Source: Dugong dugon | Taxonomy: Eukaryota; Chordata; Mammalia; Sirenia; Dugongidae | Direction: 5' to 3' | Length of the DNA: 64,000 nucleotides | Assembly (NCBI GenBank): GCA_030035585.1 | Contig: CM057460.1 | Coordinates: 130,742,714-130,806,713 of the forward strand | Position numbers and translations under genes: made by a program | In this document: piece by piece, positions 30,664 to 41,723 of the stretch | Position numbering within the stretch: the first letter of the stretch is position 1 | Layout: each line of letters begins with the position of its first letter | The notes under the pieces: generated by a model | Seen by the model: only the letters and a program-made list of their open reading frames with translations | The model's database searches: none | Told to the model about the DNA's origin: nothing

Positions 30664-32999
30664 TTAGGCTGGCTGTGGCAATTTCTTAAAATAAGACAAC
30701 AATGAAGTTTGCTGAATTGATCGACTCTTCCTTTCACAAAAGATTTCACTGTAGCATACGGTGCTGTTTGGTAGCATTTTATCCATGGTATAACTTCCTT
30801 CAAAATCGGAGCCAATCCTTTCAAACCCTGCCACTGCTTTATCAACTAAGTGTATGTAATATTCTAAATCCTTTGTTGTCATTTCAACAATGTTCACAAC
30901 ATCATCACCAGGAGTAGTTTCCATCTCAAGAAACCACTTTCTTTGCTCATCCATAAGAAGCAACTCCTTATCCATTAAAGTTTTATCAGGAGATTGCAGC
31001 AATTCAGTCATATCTTCAGGCTCCACTTCTAATTTTAGTTCTCTTGCTATTTTCACCACATCTGCAGTTACTTCCTCTGCTGAAATCTTGAACCCCTCAA
31101 AGTTATCCATGAGAGTTTGAATCAACTTCTTCCAAACTCCTGTTAATGTTGATATTTTGACCACCTCTCATGAATCACAAATGTTCTTAATGGCATCTAG
31201 AATGGTGTTTTAGTTGTCTAGTGCTGCTATAACAGAAATACCACAAATGGATGTCTTTAATAACGAGGTTTATTCTCTCACAGTCTAGTAGGCTACAAGT
31301 CCAAATTTAGGGAATCAGCTCCAGGGGAATGCCTTCTCTCTGTTGGCTCTGGAGGAAGGTCCACGTCATGAACCTTCCCTTGGTCTGGGAGCTTCTCTGA
31401 GCAGGAACATCAGGTCCAAAGGACGTGCTCTGCTCCCGGCACTGCTTTCTTGATGGTATGAGGTTCCCATGTGTTTCTGCTCACTTCTCTCTTTTATGTC
31501 TGAAGAGAGATTGGCTTAAGATGCTATCTAATCTTGTATACCTCATCAGTATAACTGCTGCTAATCTATCTTATTAGATCATAGTGATTGAATTTACAAC
31601 ACATAAGGGAATCACATCAGATTACAAAATGGTACACAATTATACAATACTGGGAATCATGACCCAGCCAAGTTGACAGATATTTTGGGGGCACACAATT
31701 CAATCCATGACAAATGGTGAATCCTTTCCAGAAGGTTTTCAATTTACTTTGCCCAGATCCATCAGACGAATCACTATCTATGACATCTATAGCCTTATGA
31801 ACTGTATTTCTTAAACAATAAGACTTGAAAGTCAAAATTATTCCTTGATCCATGGGCTGCAGAATAGATGTGTTAGCAGGCATAAAAACAACATTAATCT
31901 CTTGTACATCTCCATCAGAGCTCTTGGGTGACCAGGTGCATTGTTAACGAGCAGTAATATTTTGAAAGGAATCTTTTTTTTCTGAGCAGTAGGTCTCGAC
32001 AGTGGGCTTAAAATTTTCAGTAAACCTTGTTGTAAACAGATGTGCTGTCATCCAGGCTTTGTTGTTCCATTTATGGAGCACAGGCAGAATAGATCTAGCA
32101 TAATTCTTAAGGGCCCTAGAATTTTCAGAATGGTAAATGAGCATTGTCTTCAAGTTAAAGTCACCAGCTGCATTAGCTCCTAACAAGAGAGTCAGCCTGT
32201 CCTTTGAAGCTCTGAACACAGGGATTGACTTCTCTCTAGCTATGAAACTCCTAGACGGCATCTTCTTCCAATATAAAGCGATTTTGTTTACATTGAAAAT
32301 CTGTTGTTTAGTGTAGCCACTTCATCAATTATCTTAGCTAGATCTTCTGGATGACTTGCTGCAGCTTCTACATCAGCACTTGCTGCTTCACCTTGCAATT
32401 TTATGTTATGGAGACGGCTTCTCTCCTTAAACCTCATGAACCAACCTCTGCTAGCTTCAAACTTTTCTTCTGCAGTTTCCTCATCACCTCTCTAAGCCTT
32501 CACAGAATTGAAGAGAGTTAGGGCCTTGTTCTCAATTAGGGTTTGGCTTAAGGGAATGTTGTGGTTGGTTTTATCTTCTATCCAGACCACTATAACTTTC
32601 TTCATATCAGAAATAAGTCTGTTTCACTTTCTTCTTATCATTGTTGTGTTCACTAGAGTAGCACTTTTAACTTCCTTCAAAAACTTTGCCTTTGCATTCA
32701 ACAACTTGGCTAACTGCCTGGTGCAAGAAGCCTAACTTTCAGCGTATTTCGGCTCTGAACATGCTTTCCTGACCAAGCTTAATCATTTCTAGTTTTTGGT
32801 TTAAAGTGAGAGATGTGTGACTTTTCCTTTCACTTGAACACTTAGAGATTATTGTAGTGTTATTAATTGGACTAATTTCAATATCGTCGTGTCTCAGGGA
32901 ATAGGGAGGCCCAAGGAGGGGGAATGGCTGGTCAGTGGAGCAGTCAGAACAAAGAAAACATTTATCGATTAAGTTTGCCATCTTATATGTGTGTGGTTT
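30664..32999 (-). pseudogene. Tigger1-like transposase, inactivated
   Basis: The family cuts and pastes DNA at TA sites through a CENPB-like DNA-binding N-terminus and a DDE/DDD catalytic core. The N-terminus shows ERKSHTSLTLNQKLEMIKLG (HTH-psq) at 32750-32830. The core shows [20 protein letters not shown] and [20 protein letters not shown] at 32261-32140, then the LVNNAPGHP motif at 31930-31950, where the catalytic Asp of the usual IDNAPGHP is Asn. [19 protein letters not shown] follows at 31860. The C-terminus ends [14 protein letters not shown]. Frameshifts (for example the A/T run at 31972), stops and the LTR at 31206-31712 break the gene. Confidence 0.9.
31206..31712 (-). mobile_element. 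Solo LTR, same MaLR/ERVL-like family, inside Tigger1
   Basis: It starts TGTTTTAGTTGTCTAGTGCT and ends TTCAATCCATGACA. The 5-bp duplication AATGG is perfect (31201-31205 and 31713-31717), and removing the LTR plus one copy restores the Tigger1 reading across the join. It is clearly homologous to the LTRs at 28167-28655 and 57899-58377. Confidence 0.92.
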
Positions 33000-33232
33000 G
33001 TGGTGCCCCAAAACAAGTACAGTAGTAATATCAAAGATTACTGATCACAGATCACCACAACAGATATAATAATAATGAAAAGTTTGAAATATTGCTAGAT
33101 TTACCAAAATGTGACACAGAGACATGGAGTGAGCACCTGCTGTAGGAAAAATGGTGCCCATAGACTTGCTCCATGTGGAGTGGCCACAAACCTTCAATTT
33201 GTAAAAAACGCAGTATCCGCGAAGTACAATAT

Positions 33233-33825
33233 GTTTGTATAAGTGGAATCATACAGTATTTGTCCTCTTGAGTCTATCTTATTTCACTTAGCATAATGTT
33301 TTCAAAGTTTATTCATATTGTAGCATGAATCAGAACTTCATTTCTTTTTATGACTGAATAATATTCCATTTATGTATATACTACATTTTGTTTATCCATT
33401 CATCTGTTGAAGGACATTTGGGTTGTTTCTACCTTTGGGCTATTGTGAAGAATGCTGCAACACTAGTGTACAGTGTCTGTTTGAATCCCTGCTTTCAAGA
33501 CTTTTGGGTATACATCTTGGAGTGGAAATGCTGGGTCGTATGGTAAATGTGTTTATCTTTTTGAGTAACTACCAAACTGTTTTCCACAGCGACTGCAGTA
33601 GATGAAGTTTCCGATTTCTCCATATTCTCTCCAATGCTTGTCTTCTGATTTTAGCCATACTAGTGGGTGTGAAGTGGTAGCACATTGTGGTTGCACATTT
33701 TTAAATTGGGTTGTTTGTCTTTTTGTTGTAGAGATGTATAAGTTCCTTATATATTCTGGATATCAAACCCTTATATATCATTCCTGGGAAAGACCAGCAG
33801 AATTTCATTGAGCATTCCCTTATTT
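33233..33825 (-). mobile_element. Old L1 fragment, minus strand
   Basis: AAGTGGAATCATACAGTATT, TTTCACTTAGCATAATGTTT, ATGACTGAATAATATTCCAT and TCATCTGTTGAAGGACATTTG are the antisense of the L1 ORF2 end and 3' UTR. It begins exactly where Tigger1 ends, which suggests either an insertion or a deletion junction. Confidence 0.8.
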
Positions 33826-35794
33826 GATTTAAGTATTCATCCAGGTTCCAGAGTTCCAAAATAGTTGGCTCTAATTGCTCTTCCCAATTCCATTGTTTTG
33901 GTGGAGGGACTGACCTCTAGAGCTCCCCATGTCATTTTGTGTGGCACAAATTCCCAATAAATATTTATGGTATTGAATTGACTAGTGGGGAAAACTATTT
34001 CCTTTAAGTATTCTCATACAGAGAGCATTTGGCAGAAACAAAATGGGCATCTGAGGAGAGGCCCCTAAGTGTTTTGTGTTGGTGTTAGCATTAATGGTCT
34101 CACCAGGGCATCATTTTGAACCAGAGGAAGAACTGAAAGTACATTATTTCATTATTGTGTCTGACAGAGGCAACACTAATTTAACTAGCAGGATATTTTT
34201 TATAATTTCAAATGCATGGATTGCCTTTTTATTATTTCCAGGATGTGTAAATTCTTGGCAACTGGATTTGACAAACAAACAAAAACTAAGGATGCTACGA
34301 AATAATACCATTTATAAGGTCTATTACCTCTTGACTTTGAGCAATTGCCTAAGTACCTTAAGTTCAAAGCTAATTCGTGGAATTTCATGTAATAATGACT
34401 TACATTTGTCTAGTGCCTGAAAGTTTACAATGTGCATTCATTTGCAGCATCATTCAATCAATCAACTCATCAATTGACAAATTAATCCTTCAACGGACAT
34501 TTCTTAAGAACCCATTACATTACAAACATCGTCCAGCTTGATTCTGGGGATGTTAAAAAAAATAGAGCAAAGGTCCTGCCTTCTAATGACTTTCAGTCTG
34601 GTTGGGGAGACAGAAACATAAACCAATAAGTGGATTAAAATGTTGTGACAGAAGTCTGTACCTGCTGCAGTGGGAACTCAGGTGGGGAGTAGGTCATTCT
34701 TCCTGGGGGAGGAAGAAGTGGATGGGAAAGCATCCATAGAGGAGGTGTCATTGAGTGAAGTCTTATTTGATTCTTACTGAGGGTTACTATTACCCATGGT
34801 TAACAGTTGAGGAGCCTGACTCAGACTCAGAGGTGTGAAGCATCTTCTCTGAGGTGACCCTGCTGGTAAGATCTCAAAGGCAAATTGTCTGACTCCACAG
34901 CATCTCCCCTCTACCTCACACAAACCAGGGTATATGAATCCTCATCTTCTAGCAGAAATGGCGAGAGAGAGAATGTAAGGCCTGAGAGCCTGAACCAGGG
35001 ATTATGATTATTCAAAAACGTGTCTGATACTCAGAGTAATAAGAAAAACAACTTGATTGAAAATGCTATTCATCCATAAAACAAGACAGAAAGCCAAACC
35101 CAAAGGCAGGGTTTAGAGATGGAAACAGTGGCTTTGCTAAGACTTACAAGCCTGTGGGATTTCTCAGTTGCATAGGGTATTAAGGAAAGTTATTTGAAAA
35201 ATATTCAAATTACTTTGACATCACTTCCCCGAGGCGATATGGAAACTCACTTTTTGTAGACTGGGCTTGTATTAATGTGAAACTTTAGAGGAAATGGGGC
35301 TTAAAGTGATGAGCCACTTCTCTTGCTGTACCACCCACAGACTCCAATTTAATTTCTTACTCTGTTCACTATAGCCAGTACTTTTTCCTGGGAAGGAAGC
35401 TTCCCTTTTGTCATACTTTTAGTGTGTGTGGCCACATTTCACTAAGTTGGTGGCATGTTGATTTGTGACATGCCTTAAGAAGACACGTATGTATCTTTAA
35501 GTTTACAATGGCAAAAACAATTTGGTATTGGCACATGTTTTCTTTGTTCTCTGAAAGAAAGCTTAATACTTCACGTTAGAATGCAGCATAGCTCAAAGAT
35601 TTCTAATGTGGGTCAACACTGCCCAGAAACTGTGGTGGGAGACGATGTGGTCTTTATTTTCTTTGCCTCTGTATTTTATGTAATCACACCAGACTTACGA
35701 GCTGGAGTGGCATATTTTATAAATTATTATATTCCAATGCTACAGTTAGGAAAGAAGGTATTTTAACTCACCTGAACAGAAATTTCAGTTACCC
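33826..35794. other. Mostly unique DNA with ancient fragments
   Basis: 34480-34760 (CAGTCTGGTTGGGGAGACAG context) resembles an ancient L2/MIR-class repeat, and 34780-34905 (TACTATTACCCATGGTTAAC, GGAGCCTGACTCAGACTCAG) looks MIR-like. No exon or RNA gene was recognised. Confidence 0.4.
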
Positions 35795-35804
35795 TCATGG
35801 ACTA

Positions 35805-35959
35805 ACTTGTTGCTGTCGAGTTGATTCTGACTCTTAGTGACCCTATAGGACAGAGTAGAACTGACCCTTAGGGTTTCCGAGGAGTGGCTGGTGGATTCGA
35901 GCTGCTGACCTTTTGATTAGCAGCCAAATGCTTAATGACTGTGCCACCAGGGCCCCATA
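35805..35959 (-). mobile_element. AfroSINE, short subfamily
   Basis: The plus-strand reading runs from TTGTTGCTGTCGAGTTGATT through ATAGGACAGAGTAGAACTGA to ACTGTGCCACCAGGGCCCC. TCATGGACTA (35795-35804) and TCATGGGCTA (35960-35969) form a 10-bp duplication with one mismatch. Confidence 0.9.
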
Positions 35960-35984
35960 TCATGGGCTAGGTAGCCCCTTATTT

Positions 35985-36125
35985 TTTATGATTCTCTGTA
36001 GGTTAAAACATGTTTCAGTGATCTCTTTTAATCATCATAAGAACCCTCGTAAGGTAGGCATAGCAGATATTATTACTTTTTTTTTTTTTTTAATTCATGA
36101 AGAAACTGAAGCCCAGACAAGTTAA
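35985..36125 (+). repeat. MIR fragment
   Basis: TTTTAATCATCATAAGAACC, GTAAGGTAGGCATAGCAGAT, a T17 run, then GAAGAAACTGAAGCCCAGAC is the MIR tail order. The T run expanded inside it. Confidence 0.6.
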
Positions 36126-37695
36126 GTCTAGAATCTATATGATGATTCTTAATATTTTTGTTATCTTCTGGACTATGTTGCTTAATTCTGTTTTATATTG
36201 CTTGTTTGCAGAGAAGTTCGCTCATGGACACAGACATGCCCCCTAACCCTGACCTGCTATTTCTCAAATGTGTGTGTTAGTTTTAAGGGAAGCTGAATGA
36301 GACAATGGATGATTCAGGACCAGCTCATTATAGTTTTAAGAAAAGTAACACAAAGTATATATCCCAGTGGTACAATAGCTTGAATTACTTTAATATATGA
36401 ACAGCAGAACATAATTAAATTCCAAGCATCAGGAATAAAATTTCTTTGACTGGGAGCACCCATATCAGAAGAGGCTGAGTTTGGATGAACACAGCACACT
36501 AGGGATCCTCATTATAACACTATGTGTAGTTTAAATTGTAGAGAAATAAAGGAAGTGAGTGTTACTAATGTAAGCCCATTTCCTCAGGCCAGACTAACCT
36601 GGAGTTTTAAAAGGGGTTACAGAAATAGTAATAAGCCACATTTTTAACTTTTGATCCCTCTAGCTATTATAAACCTCCATGTCCTCCCCACCTACCCCTA
36701 GCGGAGTCCTCAGGGGTTGTCTTATATGTGCTCACCAGTTCTCTCAGCCACCCATGGGTTTCATAATGTATTTTCTTTTGCACCTGCCTCACCCCCCCAT
36801 GTTGGTAAATGCTCCTTGTCCTCAGATGGGGCATAACCTTTGCTCTCAGTCAGAGTCTCCGCTCCCACCATTATGCCTGTCCCTCTGAGTCTTACTTGGA
36901 GTTCTTGATGTGAGCCGGGTAGAAGTGAGAGAATGCCATCCTTTCCTTTTGGAATATGCATGGATCTCAAAGCAGAGCTAAGTTTTTAAGCACAGTTTCT
37001 GCTTTCTGTTCATTTGTAGATGTACAGCCCTCTCTCTTTCAAGTAATGAGATATGAGTTCATGGGGGTAGGTCGGGTATGGGCAAAGCTCGTAGCAGTTT
37101 AATTAAATGCTGTATTAAGACCTCTTATCCTTCCCTTGGTCCCTCAGGCAAATAGATTTTAGTCCTACCTGTCCCATTAGTCTGCCAGAAAAACCCAGAA
37201 TCCCAGCACTAAATAGAACCTAGACTCATGCTTGGAGCTTCCAAAATGTCAGTATTTTGTGTTTAACCTGGAGCTGATTTTTTCCCTTCTAATTTCTGTC
37301 TCTGTTTCTTGTATTCTTGACTTCTGTTTCTTTGGTTAATTCAATTTCTCTTATACTTAGCTCACAGAGTGAAAACTGCTTTGAAAGGAAAAACTCCTTA
37401 GGTCAGATATAGCTCTCTGATGGAAGGAAAGGAAATGAGGGAAAACCCATTGAAGCAGAGTTATGCATTTCCAATCAGAAGGGGAACATTCTACTTCTCT
37501 CTGGTGGCGAGTGACACCCCATCAGCTGAAAAGGGCTCTCTCATTCCTAGGGCTAAGAAATAAGGATTCTGGAATTCAGTGATGGTGTATGTCAAAACAA
37601 AACAACTCATATCTGTGATATAGAAGCAATGTTTAAAATTAACCCAGAGAGGCAGAGCTTCCTGGACTTGGACTGTGGGATGCACTGCTCCTGTT
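36126..37695. other. Unique-looking DNA, no gene seen
   Basis: No coding region, RNA or classified repeat was recognised. C-rich tracts lie at 36781-36798 and 36686-36700. Confidence 0.4.
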
Positions 37696-37706
37696 TTTCT
37701 GTCCAG

Positions 37707-37877
37707 CAAACCGAAACCAAACCAAGTGTAGAAATGTGCTCTGTAAGGTTTTCAATGGCTTCTTTTTCAGAAGTAGATCGTCAGACCTGCCTTCCAGGGT
37801 GCCTCTGGGTGGATTCAAACGACCAACCTTTCGGTTAGTAGTTCAGAGTTTAACTGTTTTTGCCACACAGGGACTCC
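37707..37877 (-). mobile_element. AfroSINE, long subfamily, with perfect duplication
   Basis: The plus strand begins AAACCGAAACCAAACCAAGTG (reverse of the GGTTTGGTTT tail), carries TTCAGAAGTAGATCGTCAGA and ends CACACAGGGACTCC. TTTCTGTCCAG is duplicated perfectly (37696-37706 and 37878-37888). The CGACTCGACGGCAAC part of the tail is deleted. Confidence 0.9.
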
Positions 37878-38063
37878 TTTCTGTCCAGAGTGAGGTAAAT
37901 ATCTGCACCTCTGAATTCAAACTCCTAGGAAGATTGTCTAGAAGGCATCCTCTCCCTTTACAATCCCAGCTTCCCTCAAACTACCCCGAGCCCACCTCTT
38001 TTCTTTATTCTGTCTTTAGTAAAAGTACAGACAGGATTAGATGCTACCTCATTTGGGAATGGG

Positions 38064-38385
38064 TTGTCTTTGTTATGTTAATGAGGAAGGATTAGCATAG
38101 GGTGTATTTTGAGTCAATCTCTTTTGAGATATAAAAGAGATTGAACAAGTGAACAGAGCAGAGATGGGGGAAGAGAGATGCCAAGCCACAGGAAGATTAC
38201 CCAGGAGCACAAGTTCAAAGAGACAAGGACCTTCCTCCAGAGATGACAGAGACAGAAAGCCTTCCCCCAGAGCGAGCACCCTGAATTTGGACTTCTAGCC
38301 TCTAAACTGTGAGAAAATAAATTTCTGTTTGTTAAAGCCGCCCACTTGTGGTATTTCTGTTATAGCAGCACTATGTAACTAAAAC
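38064..38385 (+). mobile_element. 5'-truncated LTR of the MaLR/ERVL-like family
   Basis: GTTATGTTAATGAGGAAGG, GAGATATAAAAGAGATTGAA (TATA region), CCTGAATTTGGACTTCTAGC, GAAAATAAATTTCTGTTTGT and ACTTGTGGTATTTCTGTTAT align in order with the LTR at 57899-58377. The U3 start is missing. It ends AACTAAAACA. Confidence 0.8.
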
Positions 38386-38705
38386 AGGCAGTATGAGATG
38401 AAGAAAAATGCATTAATCTGGATATCAAGAGACCTAGATTTTTTCTTTTCTATTAATGGTGCTACCTTGTCCGGGTAACTCCCTTTTCCACCTCTCCTCT
38501 CTGCTGCCCCCTCTACCTGCCTCAGTCTGTTACTTTGTAAAGCAGAGGCTTAATGTACATGGACCCTCCTTTTCTAAAATCCAAGTCTATAATGTAGAGT
38601 AGAATGTCCTCCCACCCAAGATGTCTCTTCAGTTCTAATGCAAAGCTTCTCGCTTGGGCAGGAAGAATTTTCCCTTACATTTATTAAGCACCTCCTATTT
38701 CTAGG

Positions 38706-38876
38706 TGGAAACCCTGGTGGCATAGTGGTTAAGTGCTATGGCTGCTAACCAAAAAGGTTGGCAGTTTGAATCCACCCGGCGTTCCTTGGAAAACCTGTGA
38801 AGCAGGTCTACTCTGCCCAATAGGGTCTCTATGAGTTGGAATTGACTCGATGGCAACGGGTTTGGTGTTTTGTTTT
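38706..38876 (+). mobile_element. AfroSINE, short subfamily (first of a pair)
   Basis: The head GGAAACCCTGGTGGCATAGT, B-box GTTTGAATCCACCC and tail GAATTGACTCGATGGCAACG are followed by a GTTTGGTGTTTTG end. No clear duplication could be read. It is inserted in a MIR. Confidence 0.88.
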
Positions 38877-38890
38877 TATAAATGTTCCAG

Positions 38891-39059
38891 GTGGAGCCCT
38901 CGTGGTGCAGTGGTTAAGAGCTCAGCTGCTAACCAGAAGGTTGGCAGTTCAAATCCGCCAGCCACTCCTTGAAAACACTATGGGGCGGTTCTGCTCTGTC
39001 CCGTAGGATTGCTATGAGTCAGAATAGACTGGACGGCAACGGGTTTGGTTTTTTTGGGT
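38891..39059 (+). mobile_element. AfroSINE, short subfamily (second of a pair)
   Basis: The head GTGGAGCCCTCGTGGTGCAG, B-box GTTCAAATCCGCC and tail ACTGGACGGCAACGGGTTTG are well preserved. ATGTTCCAG flanks it perfectly at 38882-38890 and 39060-39068. It lies only 14 bp downstream of the previous copy, in the same orientation. Confidence 0.92.
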
Positions 39060-39480
39060 ATGTTCCAGCTACTGAGCCAGGTACCCTTACCTGTGTCATC
39101 TCATTTAAACTGTGATGATGATGATCAGGATGAGAATGACGACAACACTTACATCGCACTTACTCTGACAGACACTGTTCTAAGCACTTTACATACAGTC
39201 ACTCATTTAAATCCTCATCGCAAACTCTGTGAAGCTGGTACTATTATGTTCTTCTTTTGCAGATGACCATCCTGAGCCTTCAGAAGTAACAAACAAACAA
39301 ACAACAGATGAACAAACCATGCCCAAAGTCCTAGAGCTGATCTCGGCTCTCTATATGTTATTTACAGATGAGGACACTGGCTTTACTACAGCCTAAGAAG
39401 ACTGCCCAAGGTCACAGAGCAACTAAGTAGCTCATCTGGAAATCAAACTCAGGTCAACCTCATTCCAGAGCCCACGTTCT

Positions 39481-40302
39481 TTCTACTTTGCTGCTTTGCC
39501 TTCCCAGAGTTAATTTTTGCTTTGTCATAAACTGTAGAGCATGGCACTTTTAACGAAAGAAAAGTTTGCCAAATGAAAAGCAGATGAATGAGATATTTGG
39601 GATGCTTTGCAGTAAATAAATCTCTTTCAGAATTCTCATCCTCTCCCACTCAAATTGCTAAAGCCATAGCAGTAACAATTACCTCAGCCTGGCTGAGGCA
39701 GTGTGGGAGTGAACTCTCTTAATTTTAGTGCTCAGGGAGACACCAGAGACCAACAAAACCTTGCTTTAGCTTGCTGAACAATTGGGTACATCAGAAATCA
39801 GCTACATCCGACGCTGGCTGTCTCCATAGCCTCCTTTTCTCCCGCCTGTGTTAGCTGTGCCTTGGAACATCATTATTTTAGAAGAAATAAATTAAGTCAA
39901 CAATAAAAATATTAGAAATGTTCATGCCAGCCCATTTCCTGAATAGATGAGAACTAGAGCGGCATTTCAATATGACTTCTTGGAACTCGAGGAGGATAAA
40001 GTTTGATTTATTTTTTCTTTTATAGTAGGTAATTTAGATTCTTCCCAGGAATTTTCAAACATCCTTTGTGAAACTGAGGGTCCAGATCAGAAATGTGTTT
40101 ATTTCTAGATGCCATGCAACTGAATTTGAAGCCAGATGCTTGCATTTATATTCAAAAAGAACGTGGATGTCTCTTCATGCTAGATGTCAGGGATATGAGG
40201 GACATGAAGACAAGCAAGTATTAGTTCCTTTCCCTAAGTGCTAGTAATCTAATAGGGGAAATGAGCTATAAGCTGTAATGAAGTGTGTTGTGAAGGCTGA
40301 CA
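39481..40302. other. Unique-looking DNA, no gene seen
   Basis: No gene or classified repeat could be supported. Confidence 0.4.
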
Positions 40303-40565
40303 TACCATTTATTGAGTACCTATAGGTTCGCTATGAGTTGGAATCGACTCGACGGCAAAGGGTTTGTTTTTTTATCATAGACCAGGCATTGTGTCAAGTA
40401 CTTTATATAAAAACAAGGCAAAGTAAATGGTACTATCTCCATTTCTAGGGGAGGAAACTGAGGCTTATTGTAAATTGCCCAGAACCAACAACTCTTTGTT
40501 AGTGTGGCAGAAGTACAAACCCAGGTCATTCTAGTGCCAGACCTGTGGTCTTTCCCCTAAACTGT
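40303..40565 (+). repeat. MIR, interrupted by a SINE tail fragment
   Basis: CATTTATTGAGTACCTATAG, then ACCAGGCATTGTGTCAAGTA, AGGGGAGGAAACTGAGGCTT and CCCAGGTCATTCTAGTGCCA follow the MIRb order. The insertion at 40319-40373 splits its 5' part. Confidence 0.75.
40319..40373 (+). mobile_element. AfroSINE 3' tail only (55 bp)
   Basis: CTATAGGTTCGCTATGAGTT through GGAATCGACTCGACGGCAAA to GGGTTTG plus a T7 run is the last third of a SINE, with no tRNA-like head. It looks like a 5'-truncated insertion, as LINE machinery produces. Confidence 0.8.
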
Positions 40566-40984
40566 ACTATTAACTAGGCAGGCTACCATTTGACATTTAA
40601 TTGTTTGACTGATTAAAACAAGTTCATGGCATTTAAAGTTTTAAGTCATTAGCCCACCAAGTTACACAGCATTTTAAGATGACTATTTTTGAAGTGACGA
40701 TATTTTTGAAGAAACTTGGGCAAATCAAATACTTTTCAGCTTTTAAAACTCATTAAGGATGTGCAAAACAGACAACTTCACCCTTTCCTGTGCTTTTATA
40801 TTTGTGGGGTGAGGCATATAGATGGGGTTTGGGTGGAGGGTAGAGGAGGTAGGATATCGAGTGAATACATTGCCTGATAATAAATAATGATTTTGAATTT
40901 TGATGTAGCTACAGGGGTGGGGGGTGGGGGAGGCAGTGGTAGGTGAGGTATCCAGAATGGGGGAAATTAAGAACCCTACACTAC
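40566..40984. other. Unique-looking DNA with a G-rich patch
   Basis: No gene was recognised. A G-rich run lies at 40914-40936 (GGGGTGGGGGGTGGGGGAGG). Confidence 0.4.
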
Positions 40985-41033
40985 TTTGCCTTAGTCAGAC
41001 ATTAGCTGGAATACTGTGTTCAGTTCTGGGCAA

Positions 41034-41723
41034 CGTATTAGTTTTCTATGGCTGCCGTAACAAATTAGCACAAACTTAGTGGCTTGAAACAACATGGATT
41101 TGTCTTATTGTTCTGGAGATCAGAAGTCCAAAATGTATTTCATTGGGCTAAAATCAAGGTGTTGGCAAGACTGCATTCTTTCTGGAGGCTCTAGGGGAGA
41201 ATCTATTCCCTTTCTTTTTCTACTTTTTAAAGACTGCCTGCATTACTTGGCTCATGGTCCATCCCTCCTCCATCTTCAAAGCCAACAGTGCAGCATCTTC
41301 AGCTTTCTGTCATATCTTCTTCTTCTTTGCATCTGACCCTCCTGCATCCCTTTTAAAAGGATTGTTGTGATTACATTGGGCCTAACTGGATATTACAGGA
41401 TATTCTCCCCATCTCAAGATCCGTAACTTAATCATATCTGCAAAGTCTCTTTTACCATGTGAGGTAACATATACAGGCTCCTAGGATTAGGACATAGACA
41501 TCTTTTGCTGTTGAGTCCATTCTGACTCATAATAAGCCTATAGAGCAGGGTAGAACTGCCCCATAGTGTTCCCAAGTTTGAAATCTTTATGGAAGCAGAC
41601 TGCCACATCTTTCTCCCATGGGGTGGCTGGTGGGTTTGGACTGCTGACCTTTAGGTTAGCAGCCAAGTGCTTAACCACTGTGCAACCAGGGCTCCTTTGG
41701 GGGAGTATTATTCAGCCTAACAC
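41034..41723 (-). mobile_element. MaLR-like LTR, split by a SINE
   Basis: The plus strand reads TTAGTTTTCTATGGCTGCCG, TAACAAATTAGCACAAACTT, TTCTGGAGATCAGAAGTCCA, GGCTCTAGGGGAGAATCTAT and TTACATTGGGCCTAACTGGA, ending GCCTAACA. This is a reverse MaLR-type LTR of a different subfamily from 20105-20571. GGCAA (41029-41033) and AGCAA (41724-41728) are a probable 5-bp duplication with one mismatch. Confidence 0.72.
41506..41695 (-). mobile_element. AfroSINE, middle subfamily, inside the LTR
   Basis: The plus-strand reading runs from GCTGTTGAGTCCATTCTGAC through GAAATCTTTATGGAAGCAGA and TTAGGTTAGCAGCCAAGTGC to CAACCAGGGCTCC. It sits between CATCTTTT and TTTGGGGGAG of the host LTR. Confidence 0.88.

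Larger units (their letters stand above)
30565..33232 (-). mobile_element. Tigger1-type DNA transposon (pogo/Tc1 superfamily), split by an LTR
   Basis: A transposase-derived sequence runs on the minus strand from about 32999 to 30664, flanked by the characteristic non-coding ends (plus strand: AATCTTTTTGCTGGTGGAGA on the left, TTCAATTTGTAAAAAACGCA and TATCCGCGAAGTACAAT on the right). The outermost terminal inverted repeat is missing on both sides and L1 sequence follows directly at 33233. Total ~2.16 kb without the 507-bp LTR. Confidence 0.92.
38676..39480 (+). repeat. MIR pair, interrupted by two SINEs
   Basis: ATTAAGCACCTCCTATTTCT, then after two SINEs TTCCAGCTACTGAGCCAGG and GTGTCATCTCATTTAAACTG, form one MIR. 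A second MIR follows (ACTGTTCTAAGCACTTTACA, TTGCAGATGACC), then another MIR tail at 39357-39475 (TTACAGATGAGGACACTGG, AGACTGCCCAAGGTCACAGA). An ACAAACAAACAAACAACAGA run lies at 39289-39308. Confidence 0.65.

Noticed and set aside
30664-31164. 166-codon open frame as a domesticated transposase gene
   Set aside because: It is only the C-terminal part of a Tigger1 transposase whose remaining frame is broken by an LTR, frameshifts and a lost catalytic Asp.
28167-31712. The two minus-strand LTRs as the ends of one provirus
   Set aside because: Each has its own 5-bp duplication (CTAGA/CTGGG and AATGG) and each sits in a different host element; the sequence between contains no retroviral genes.
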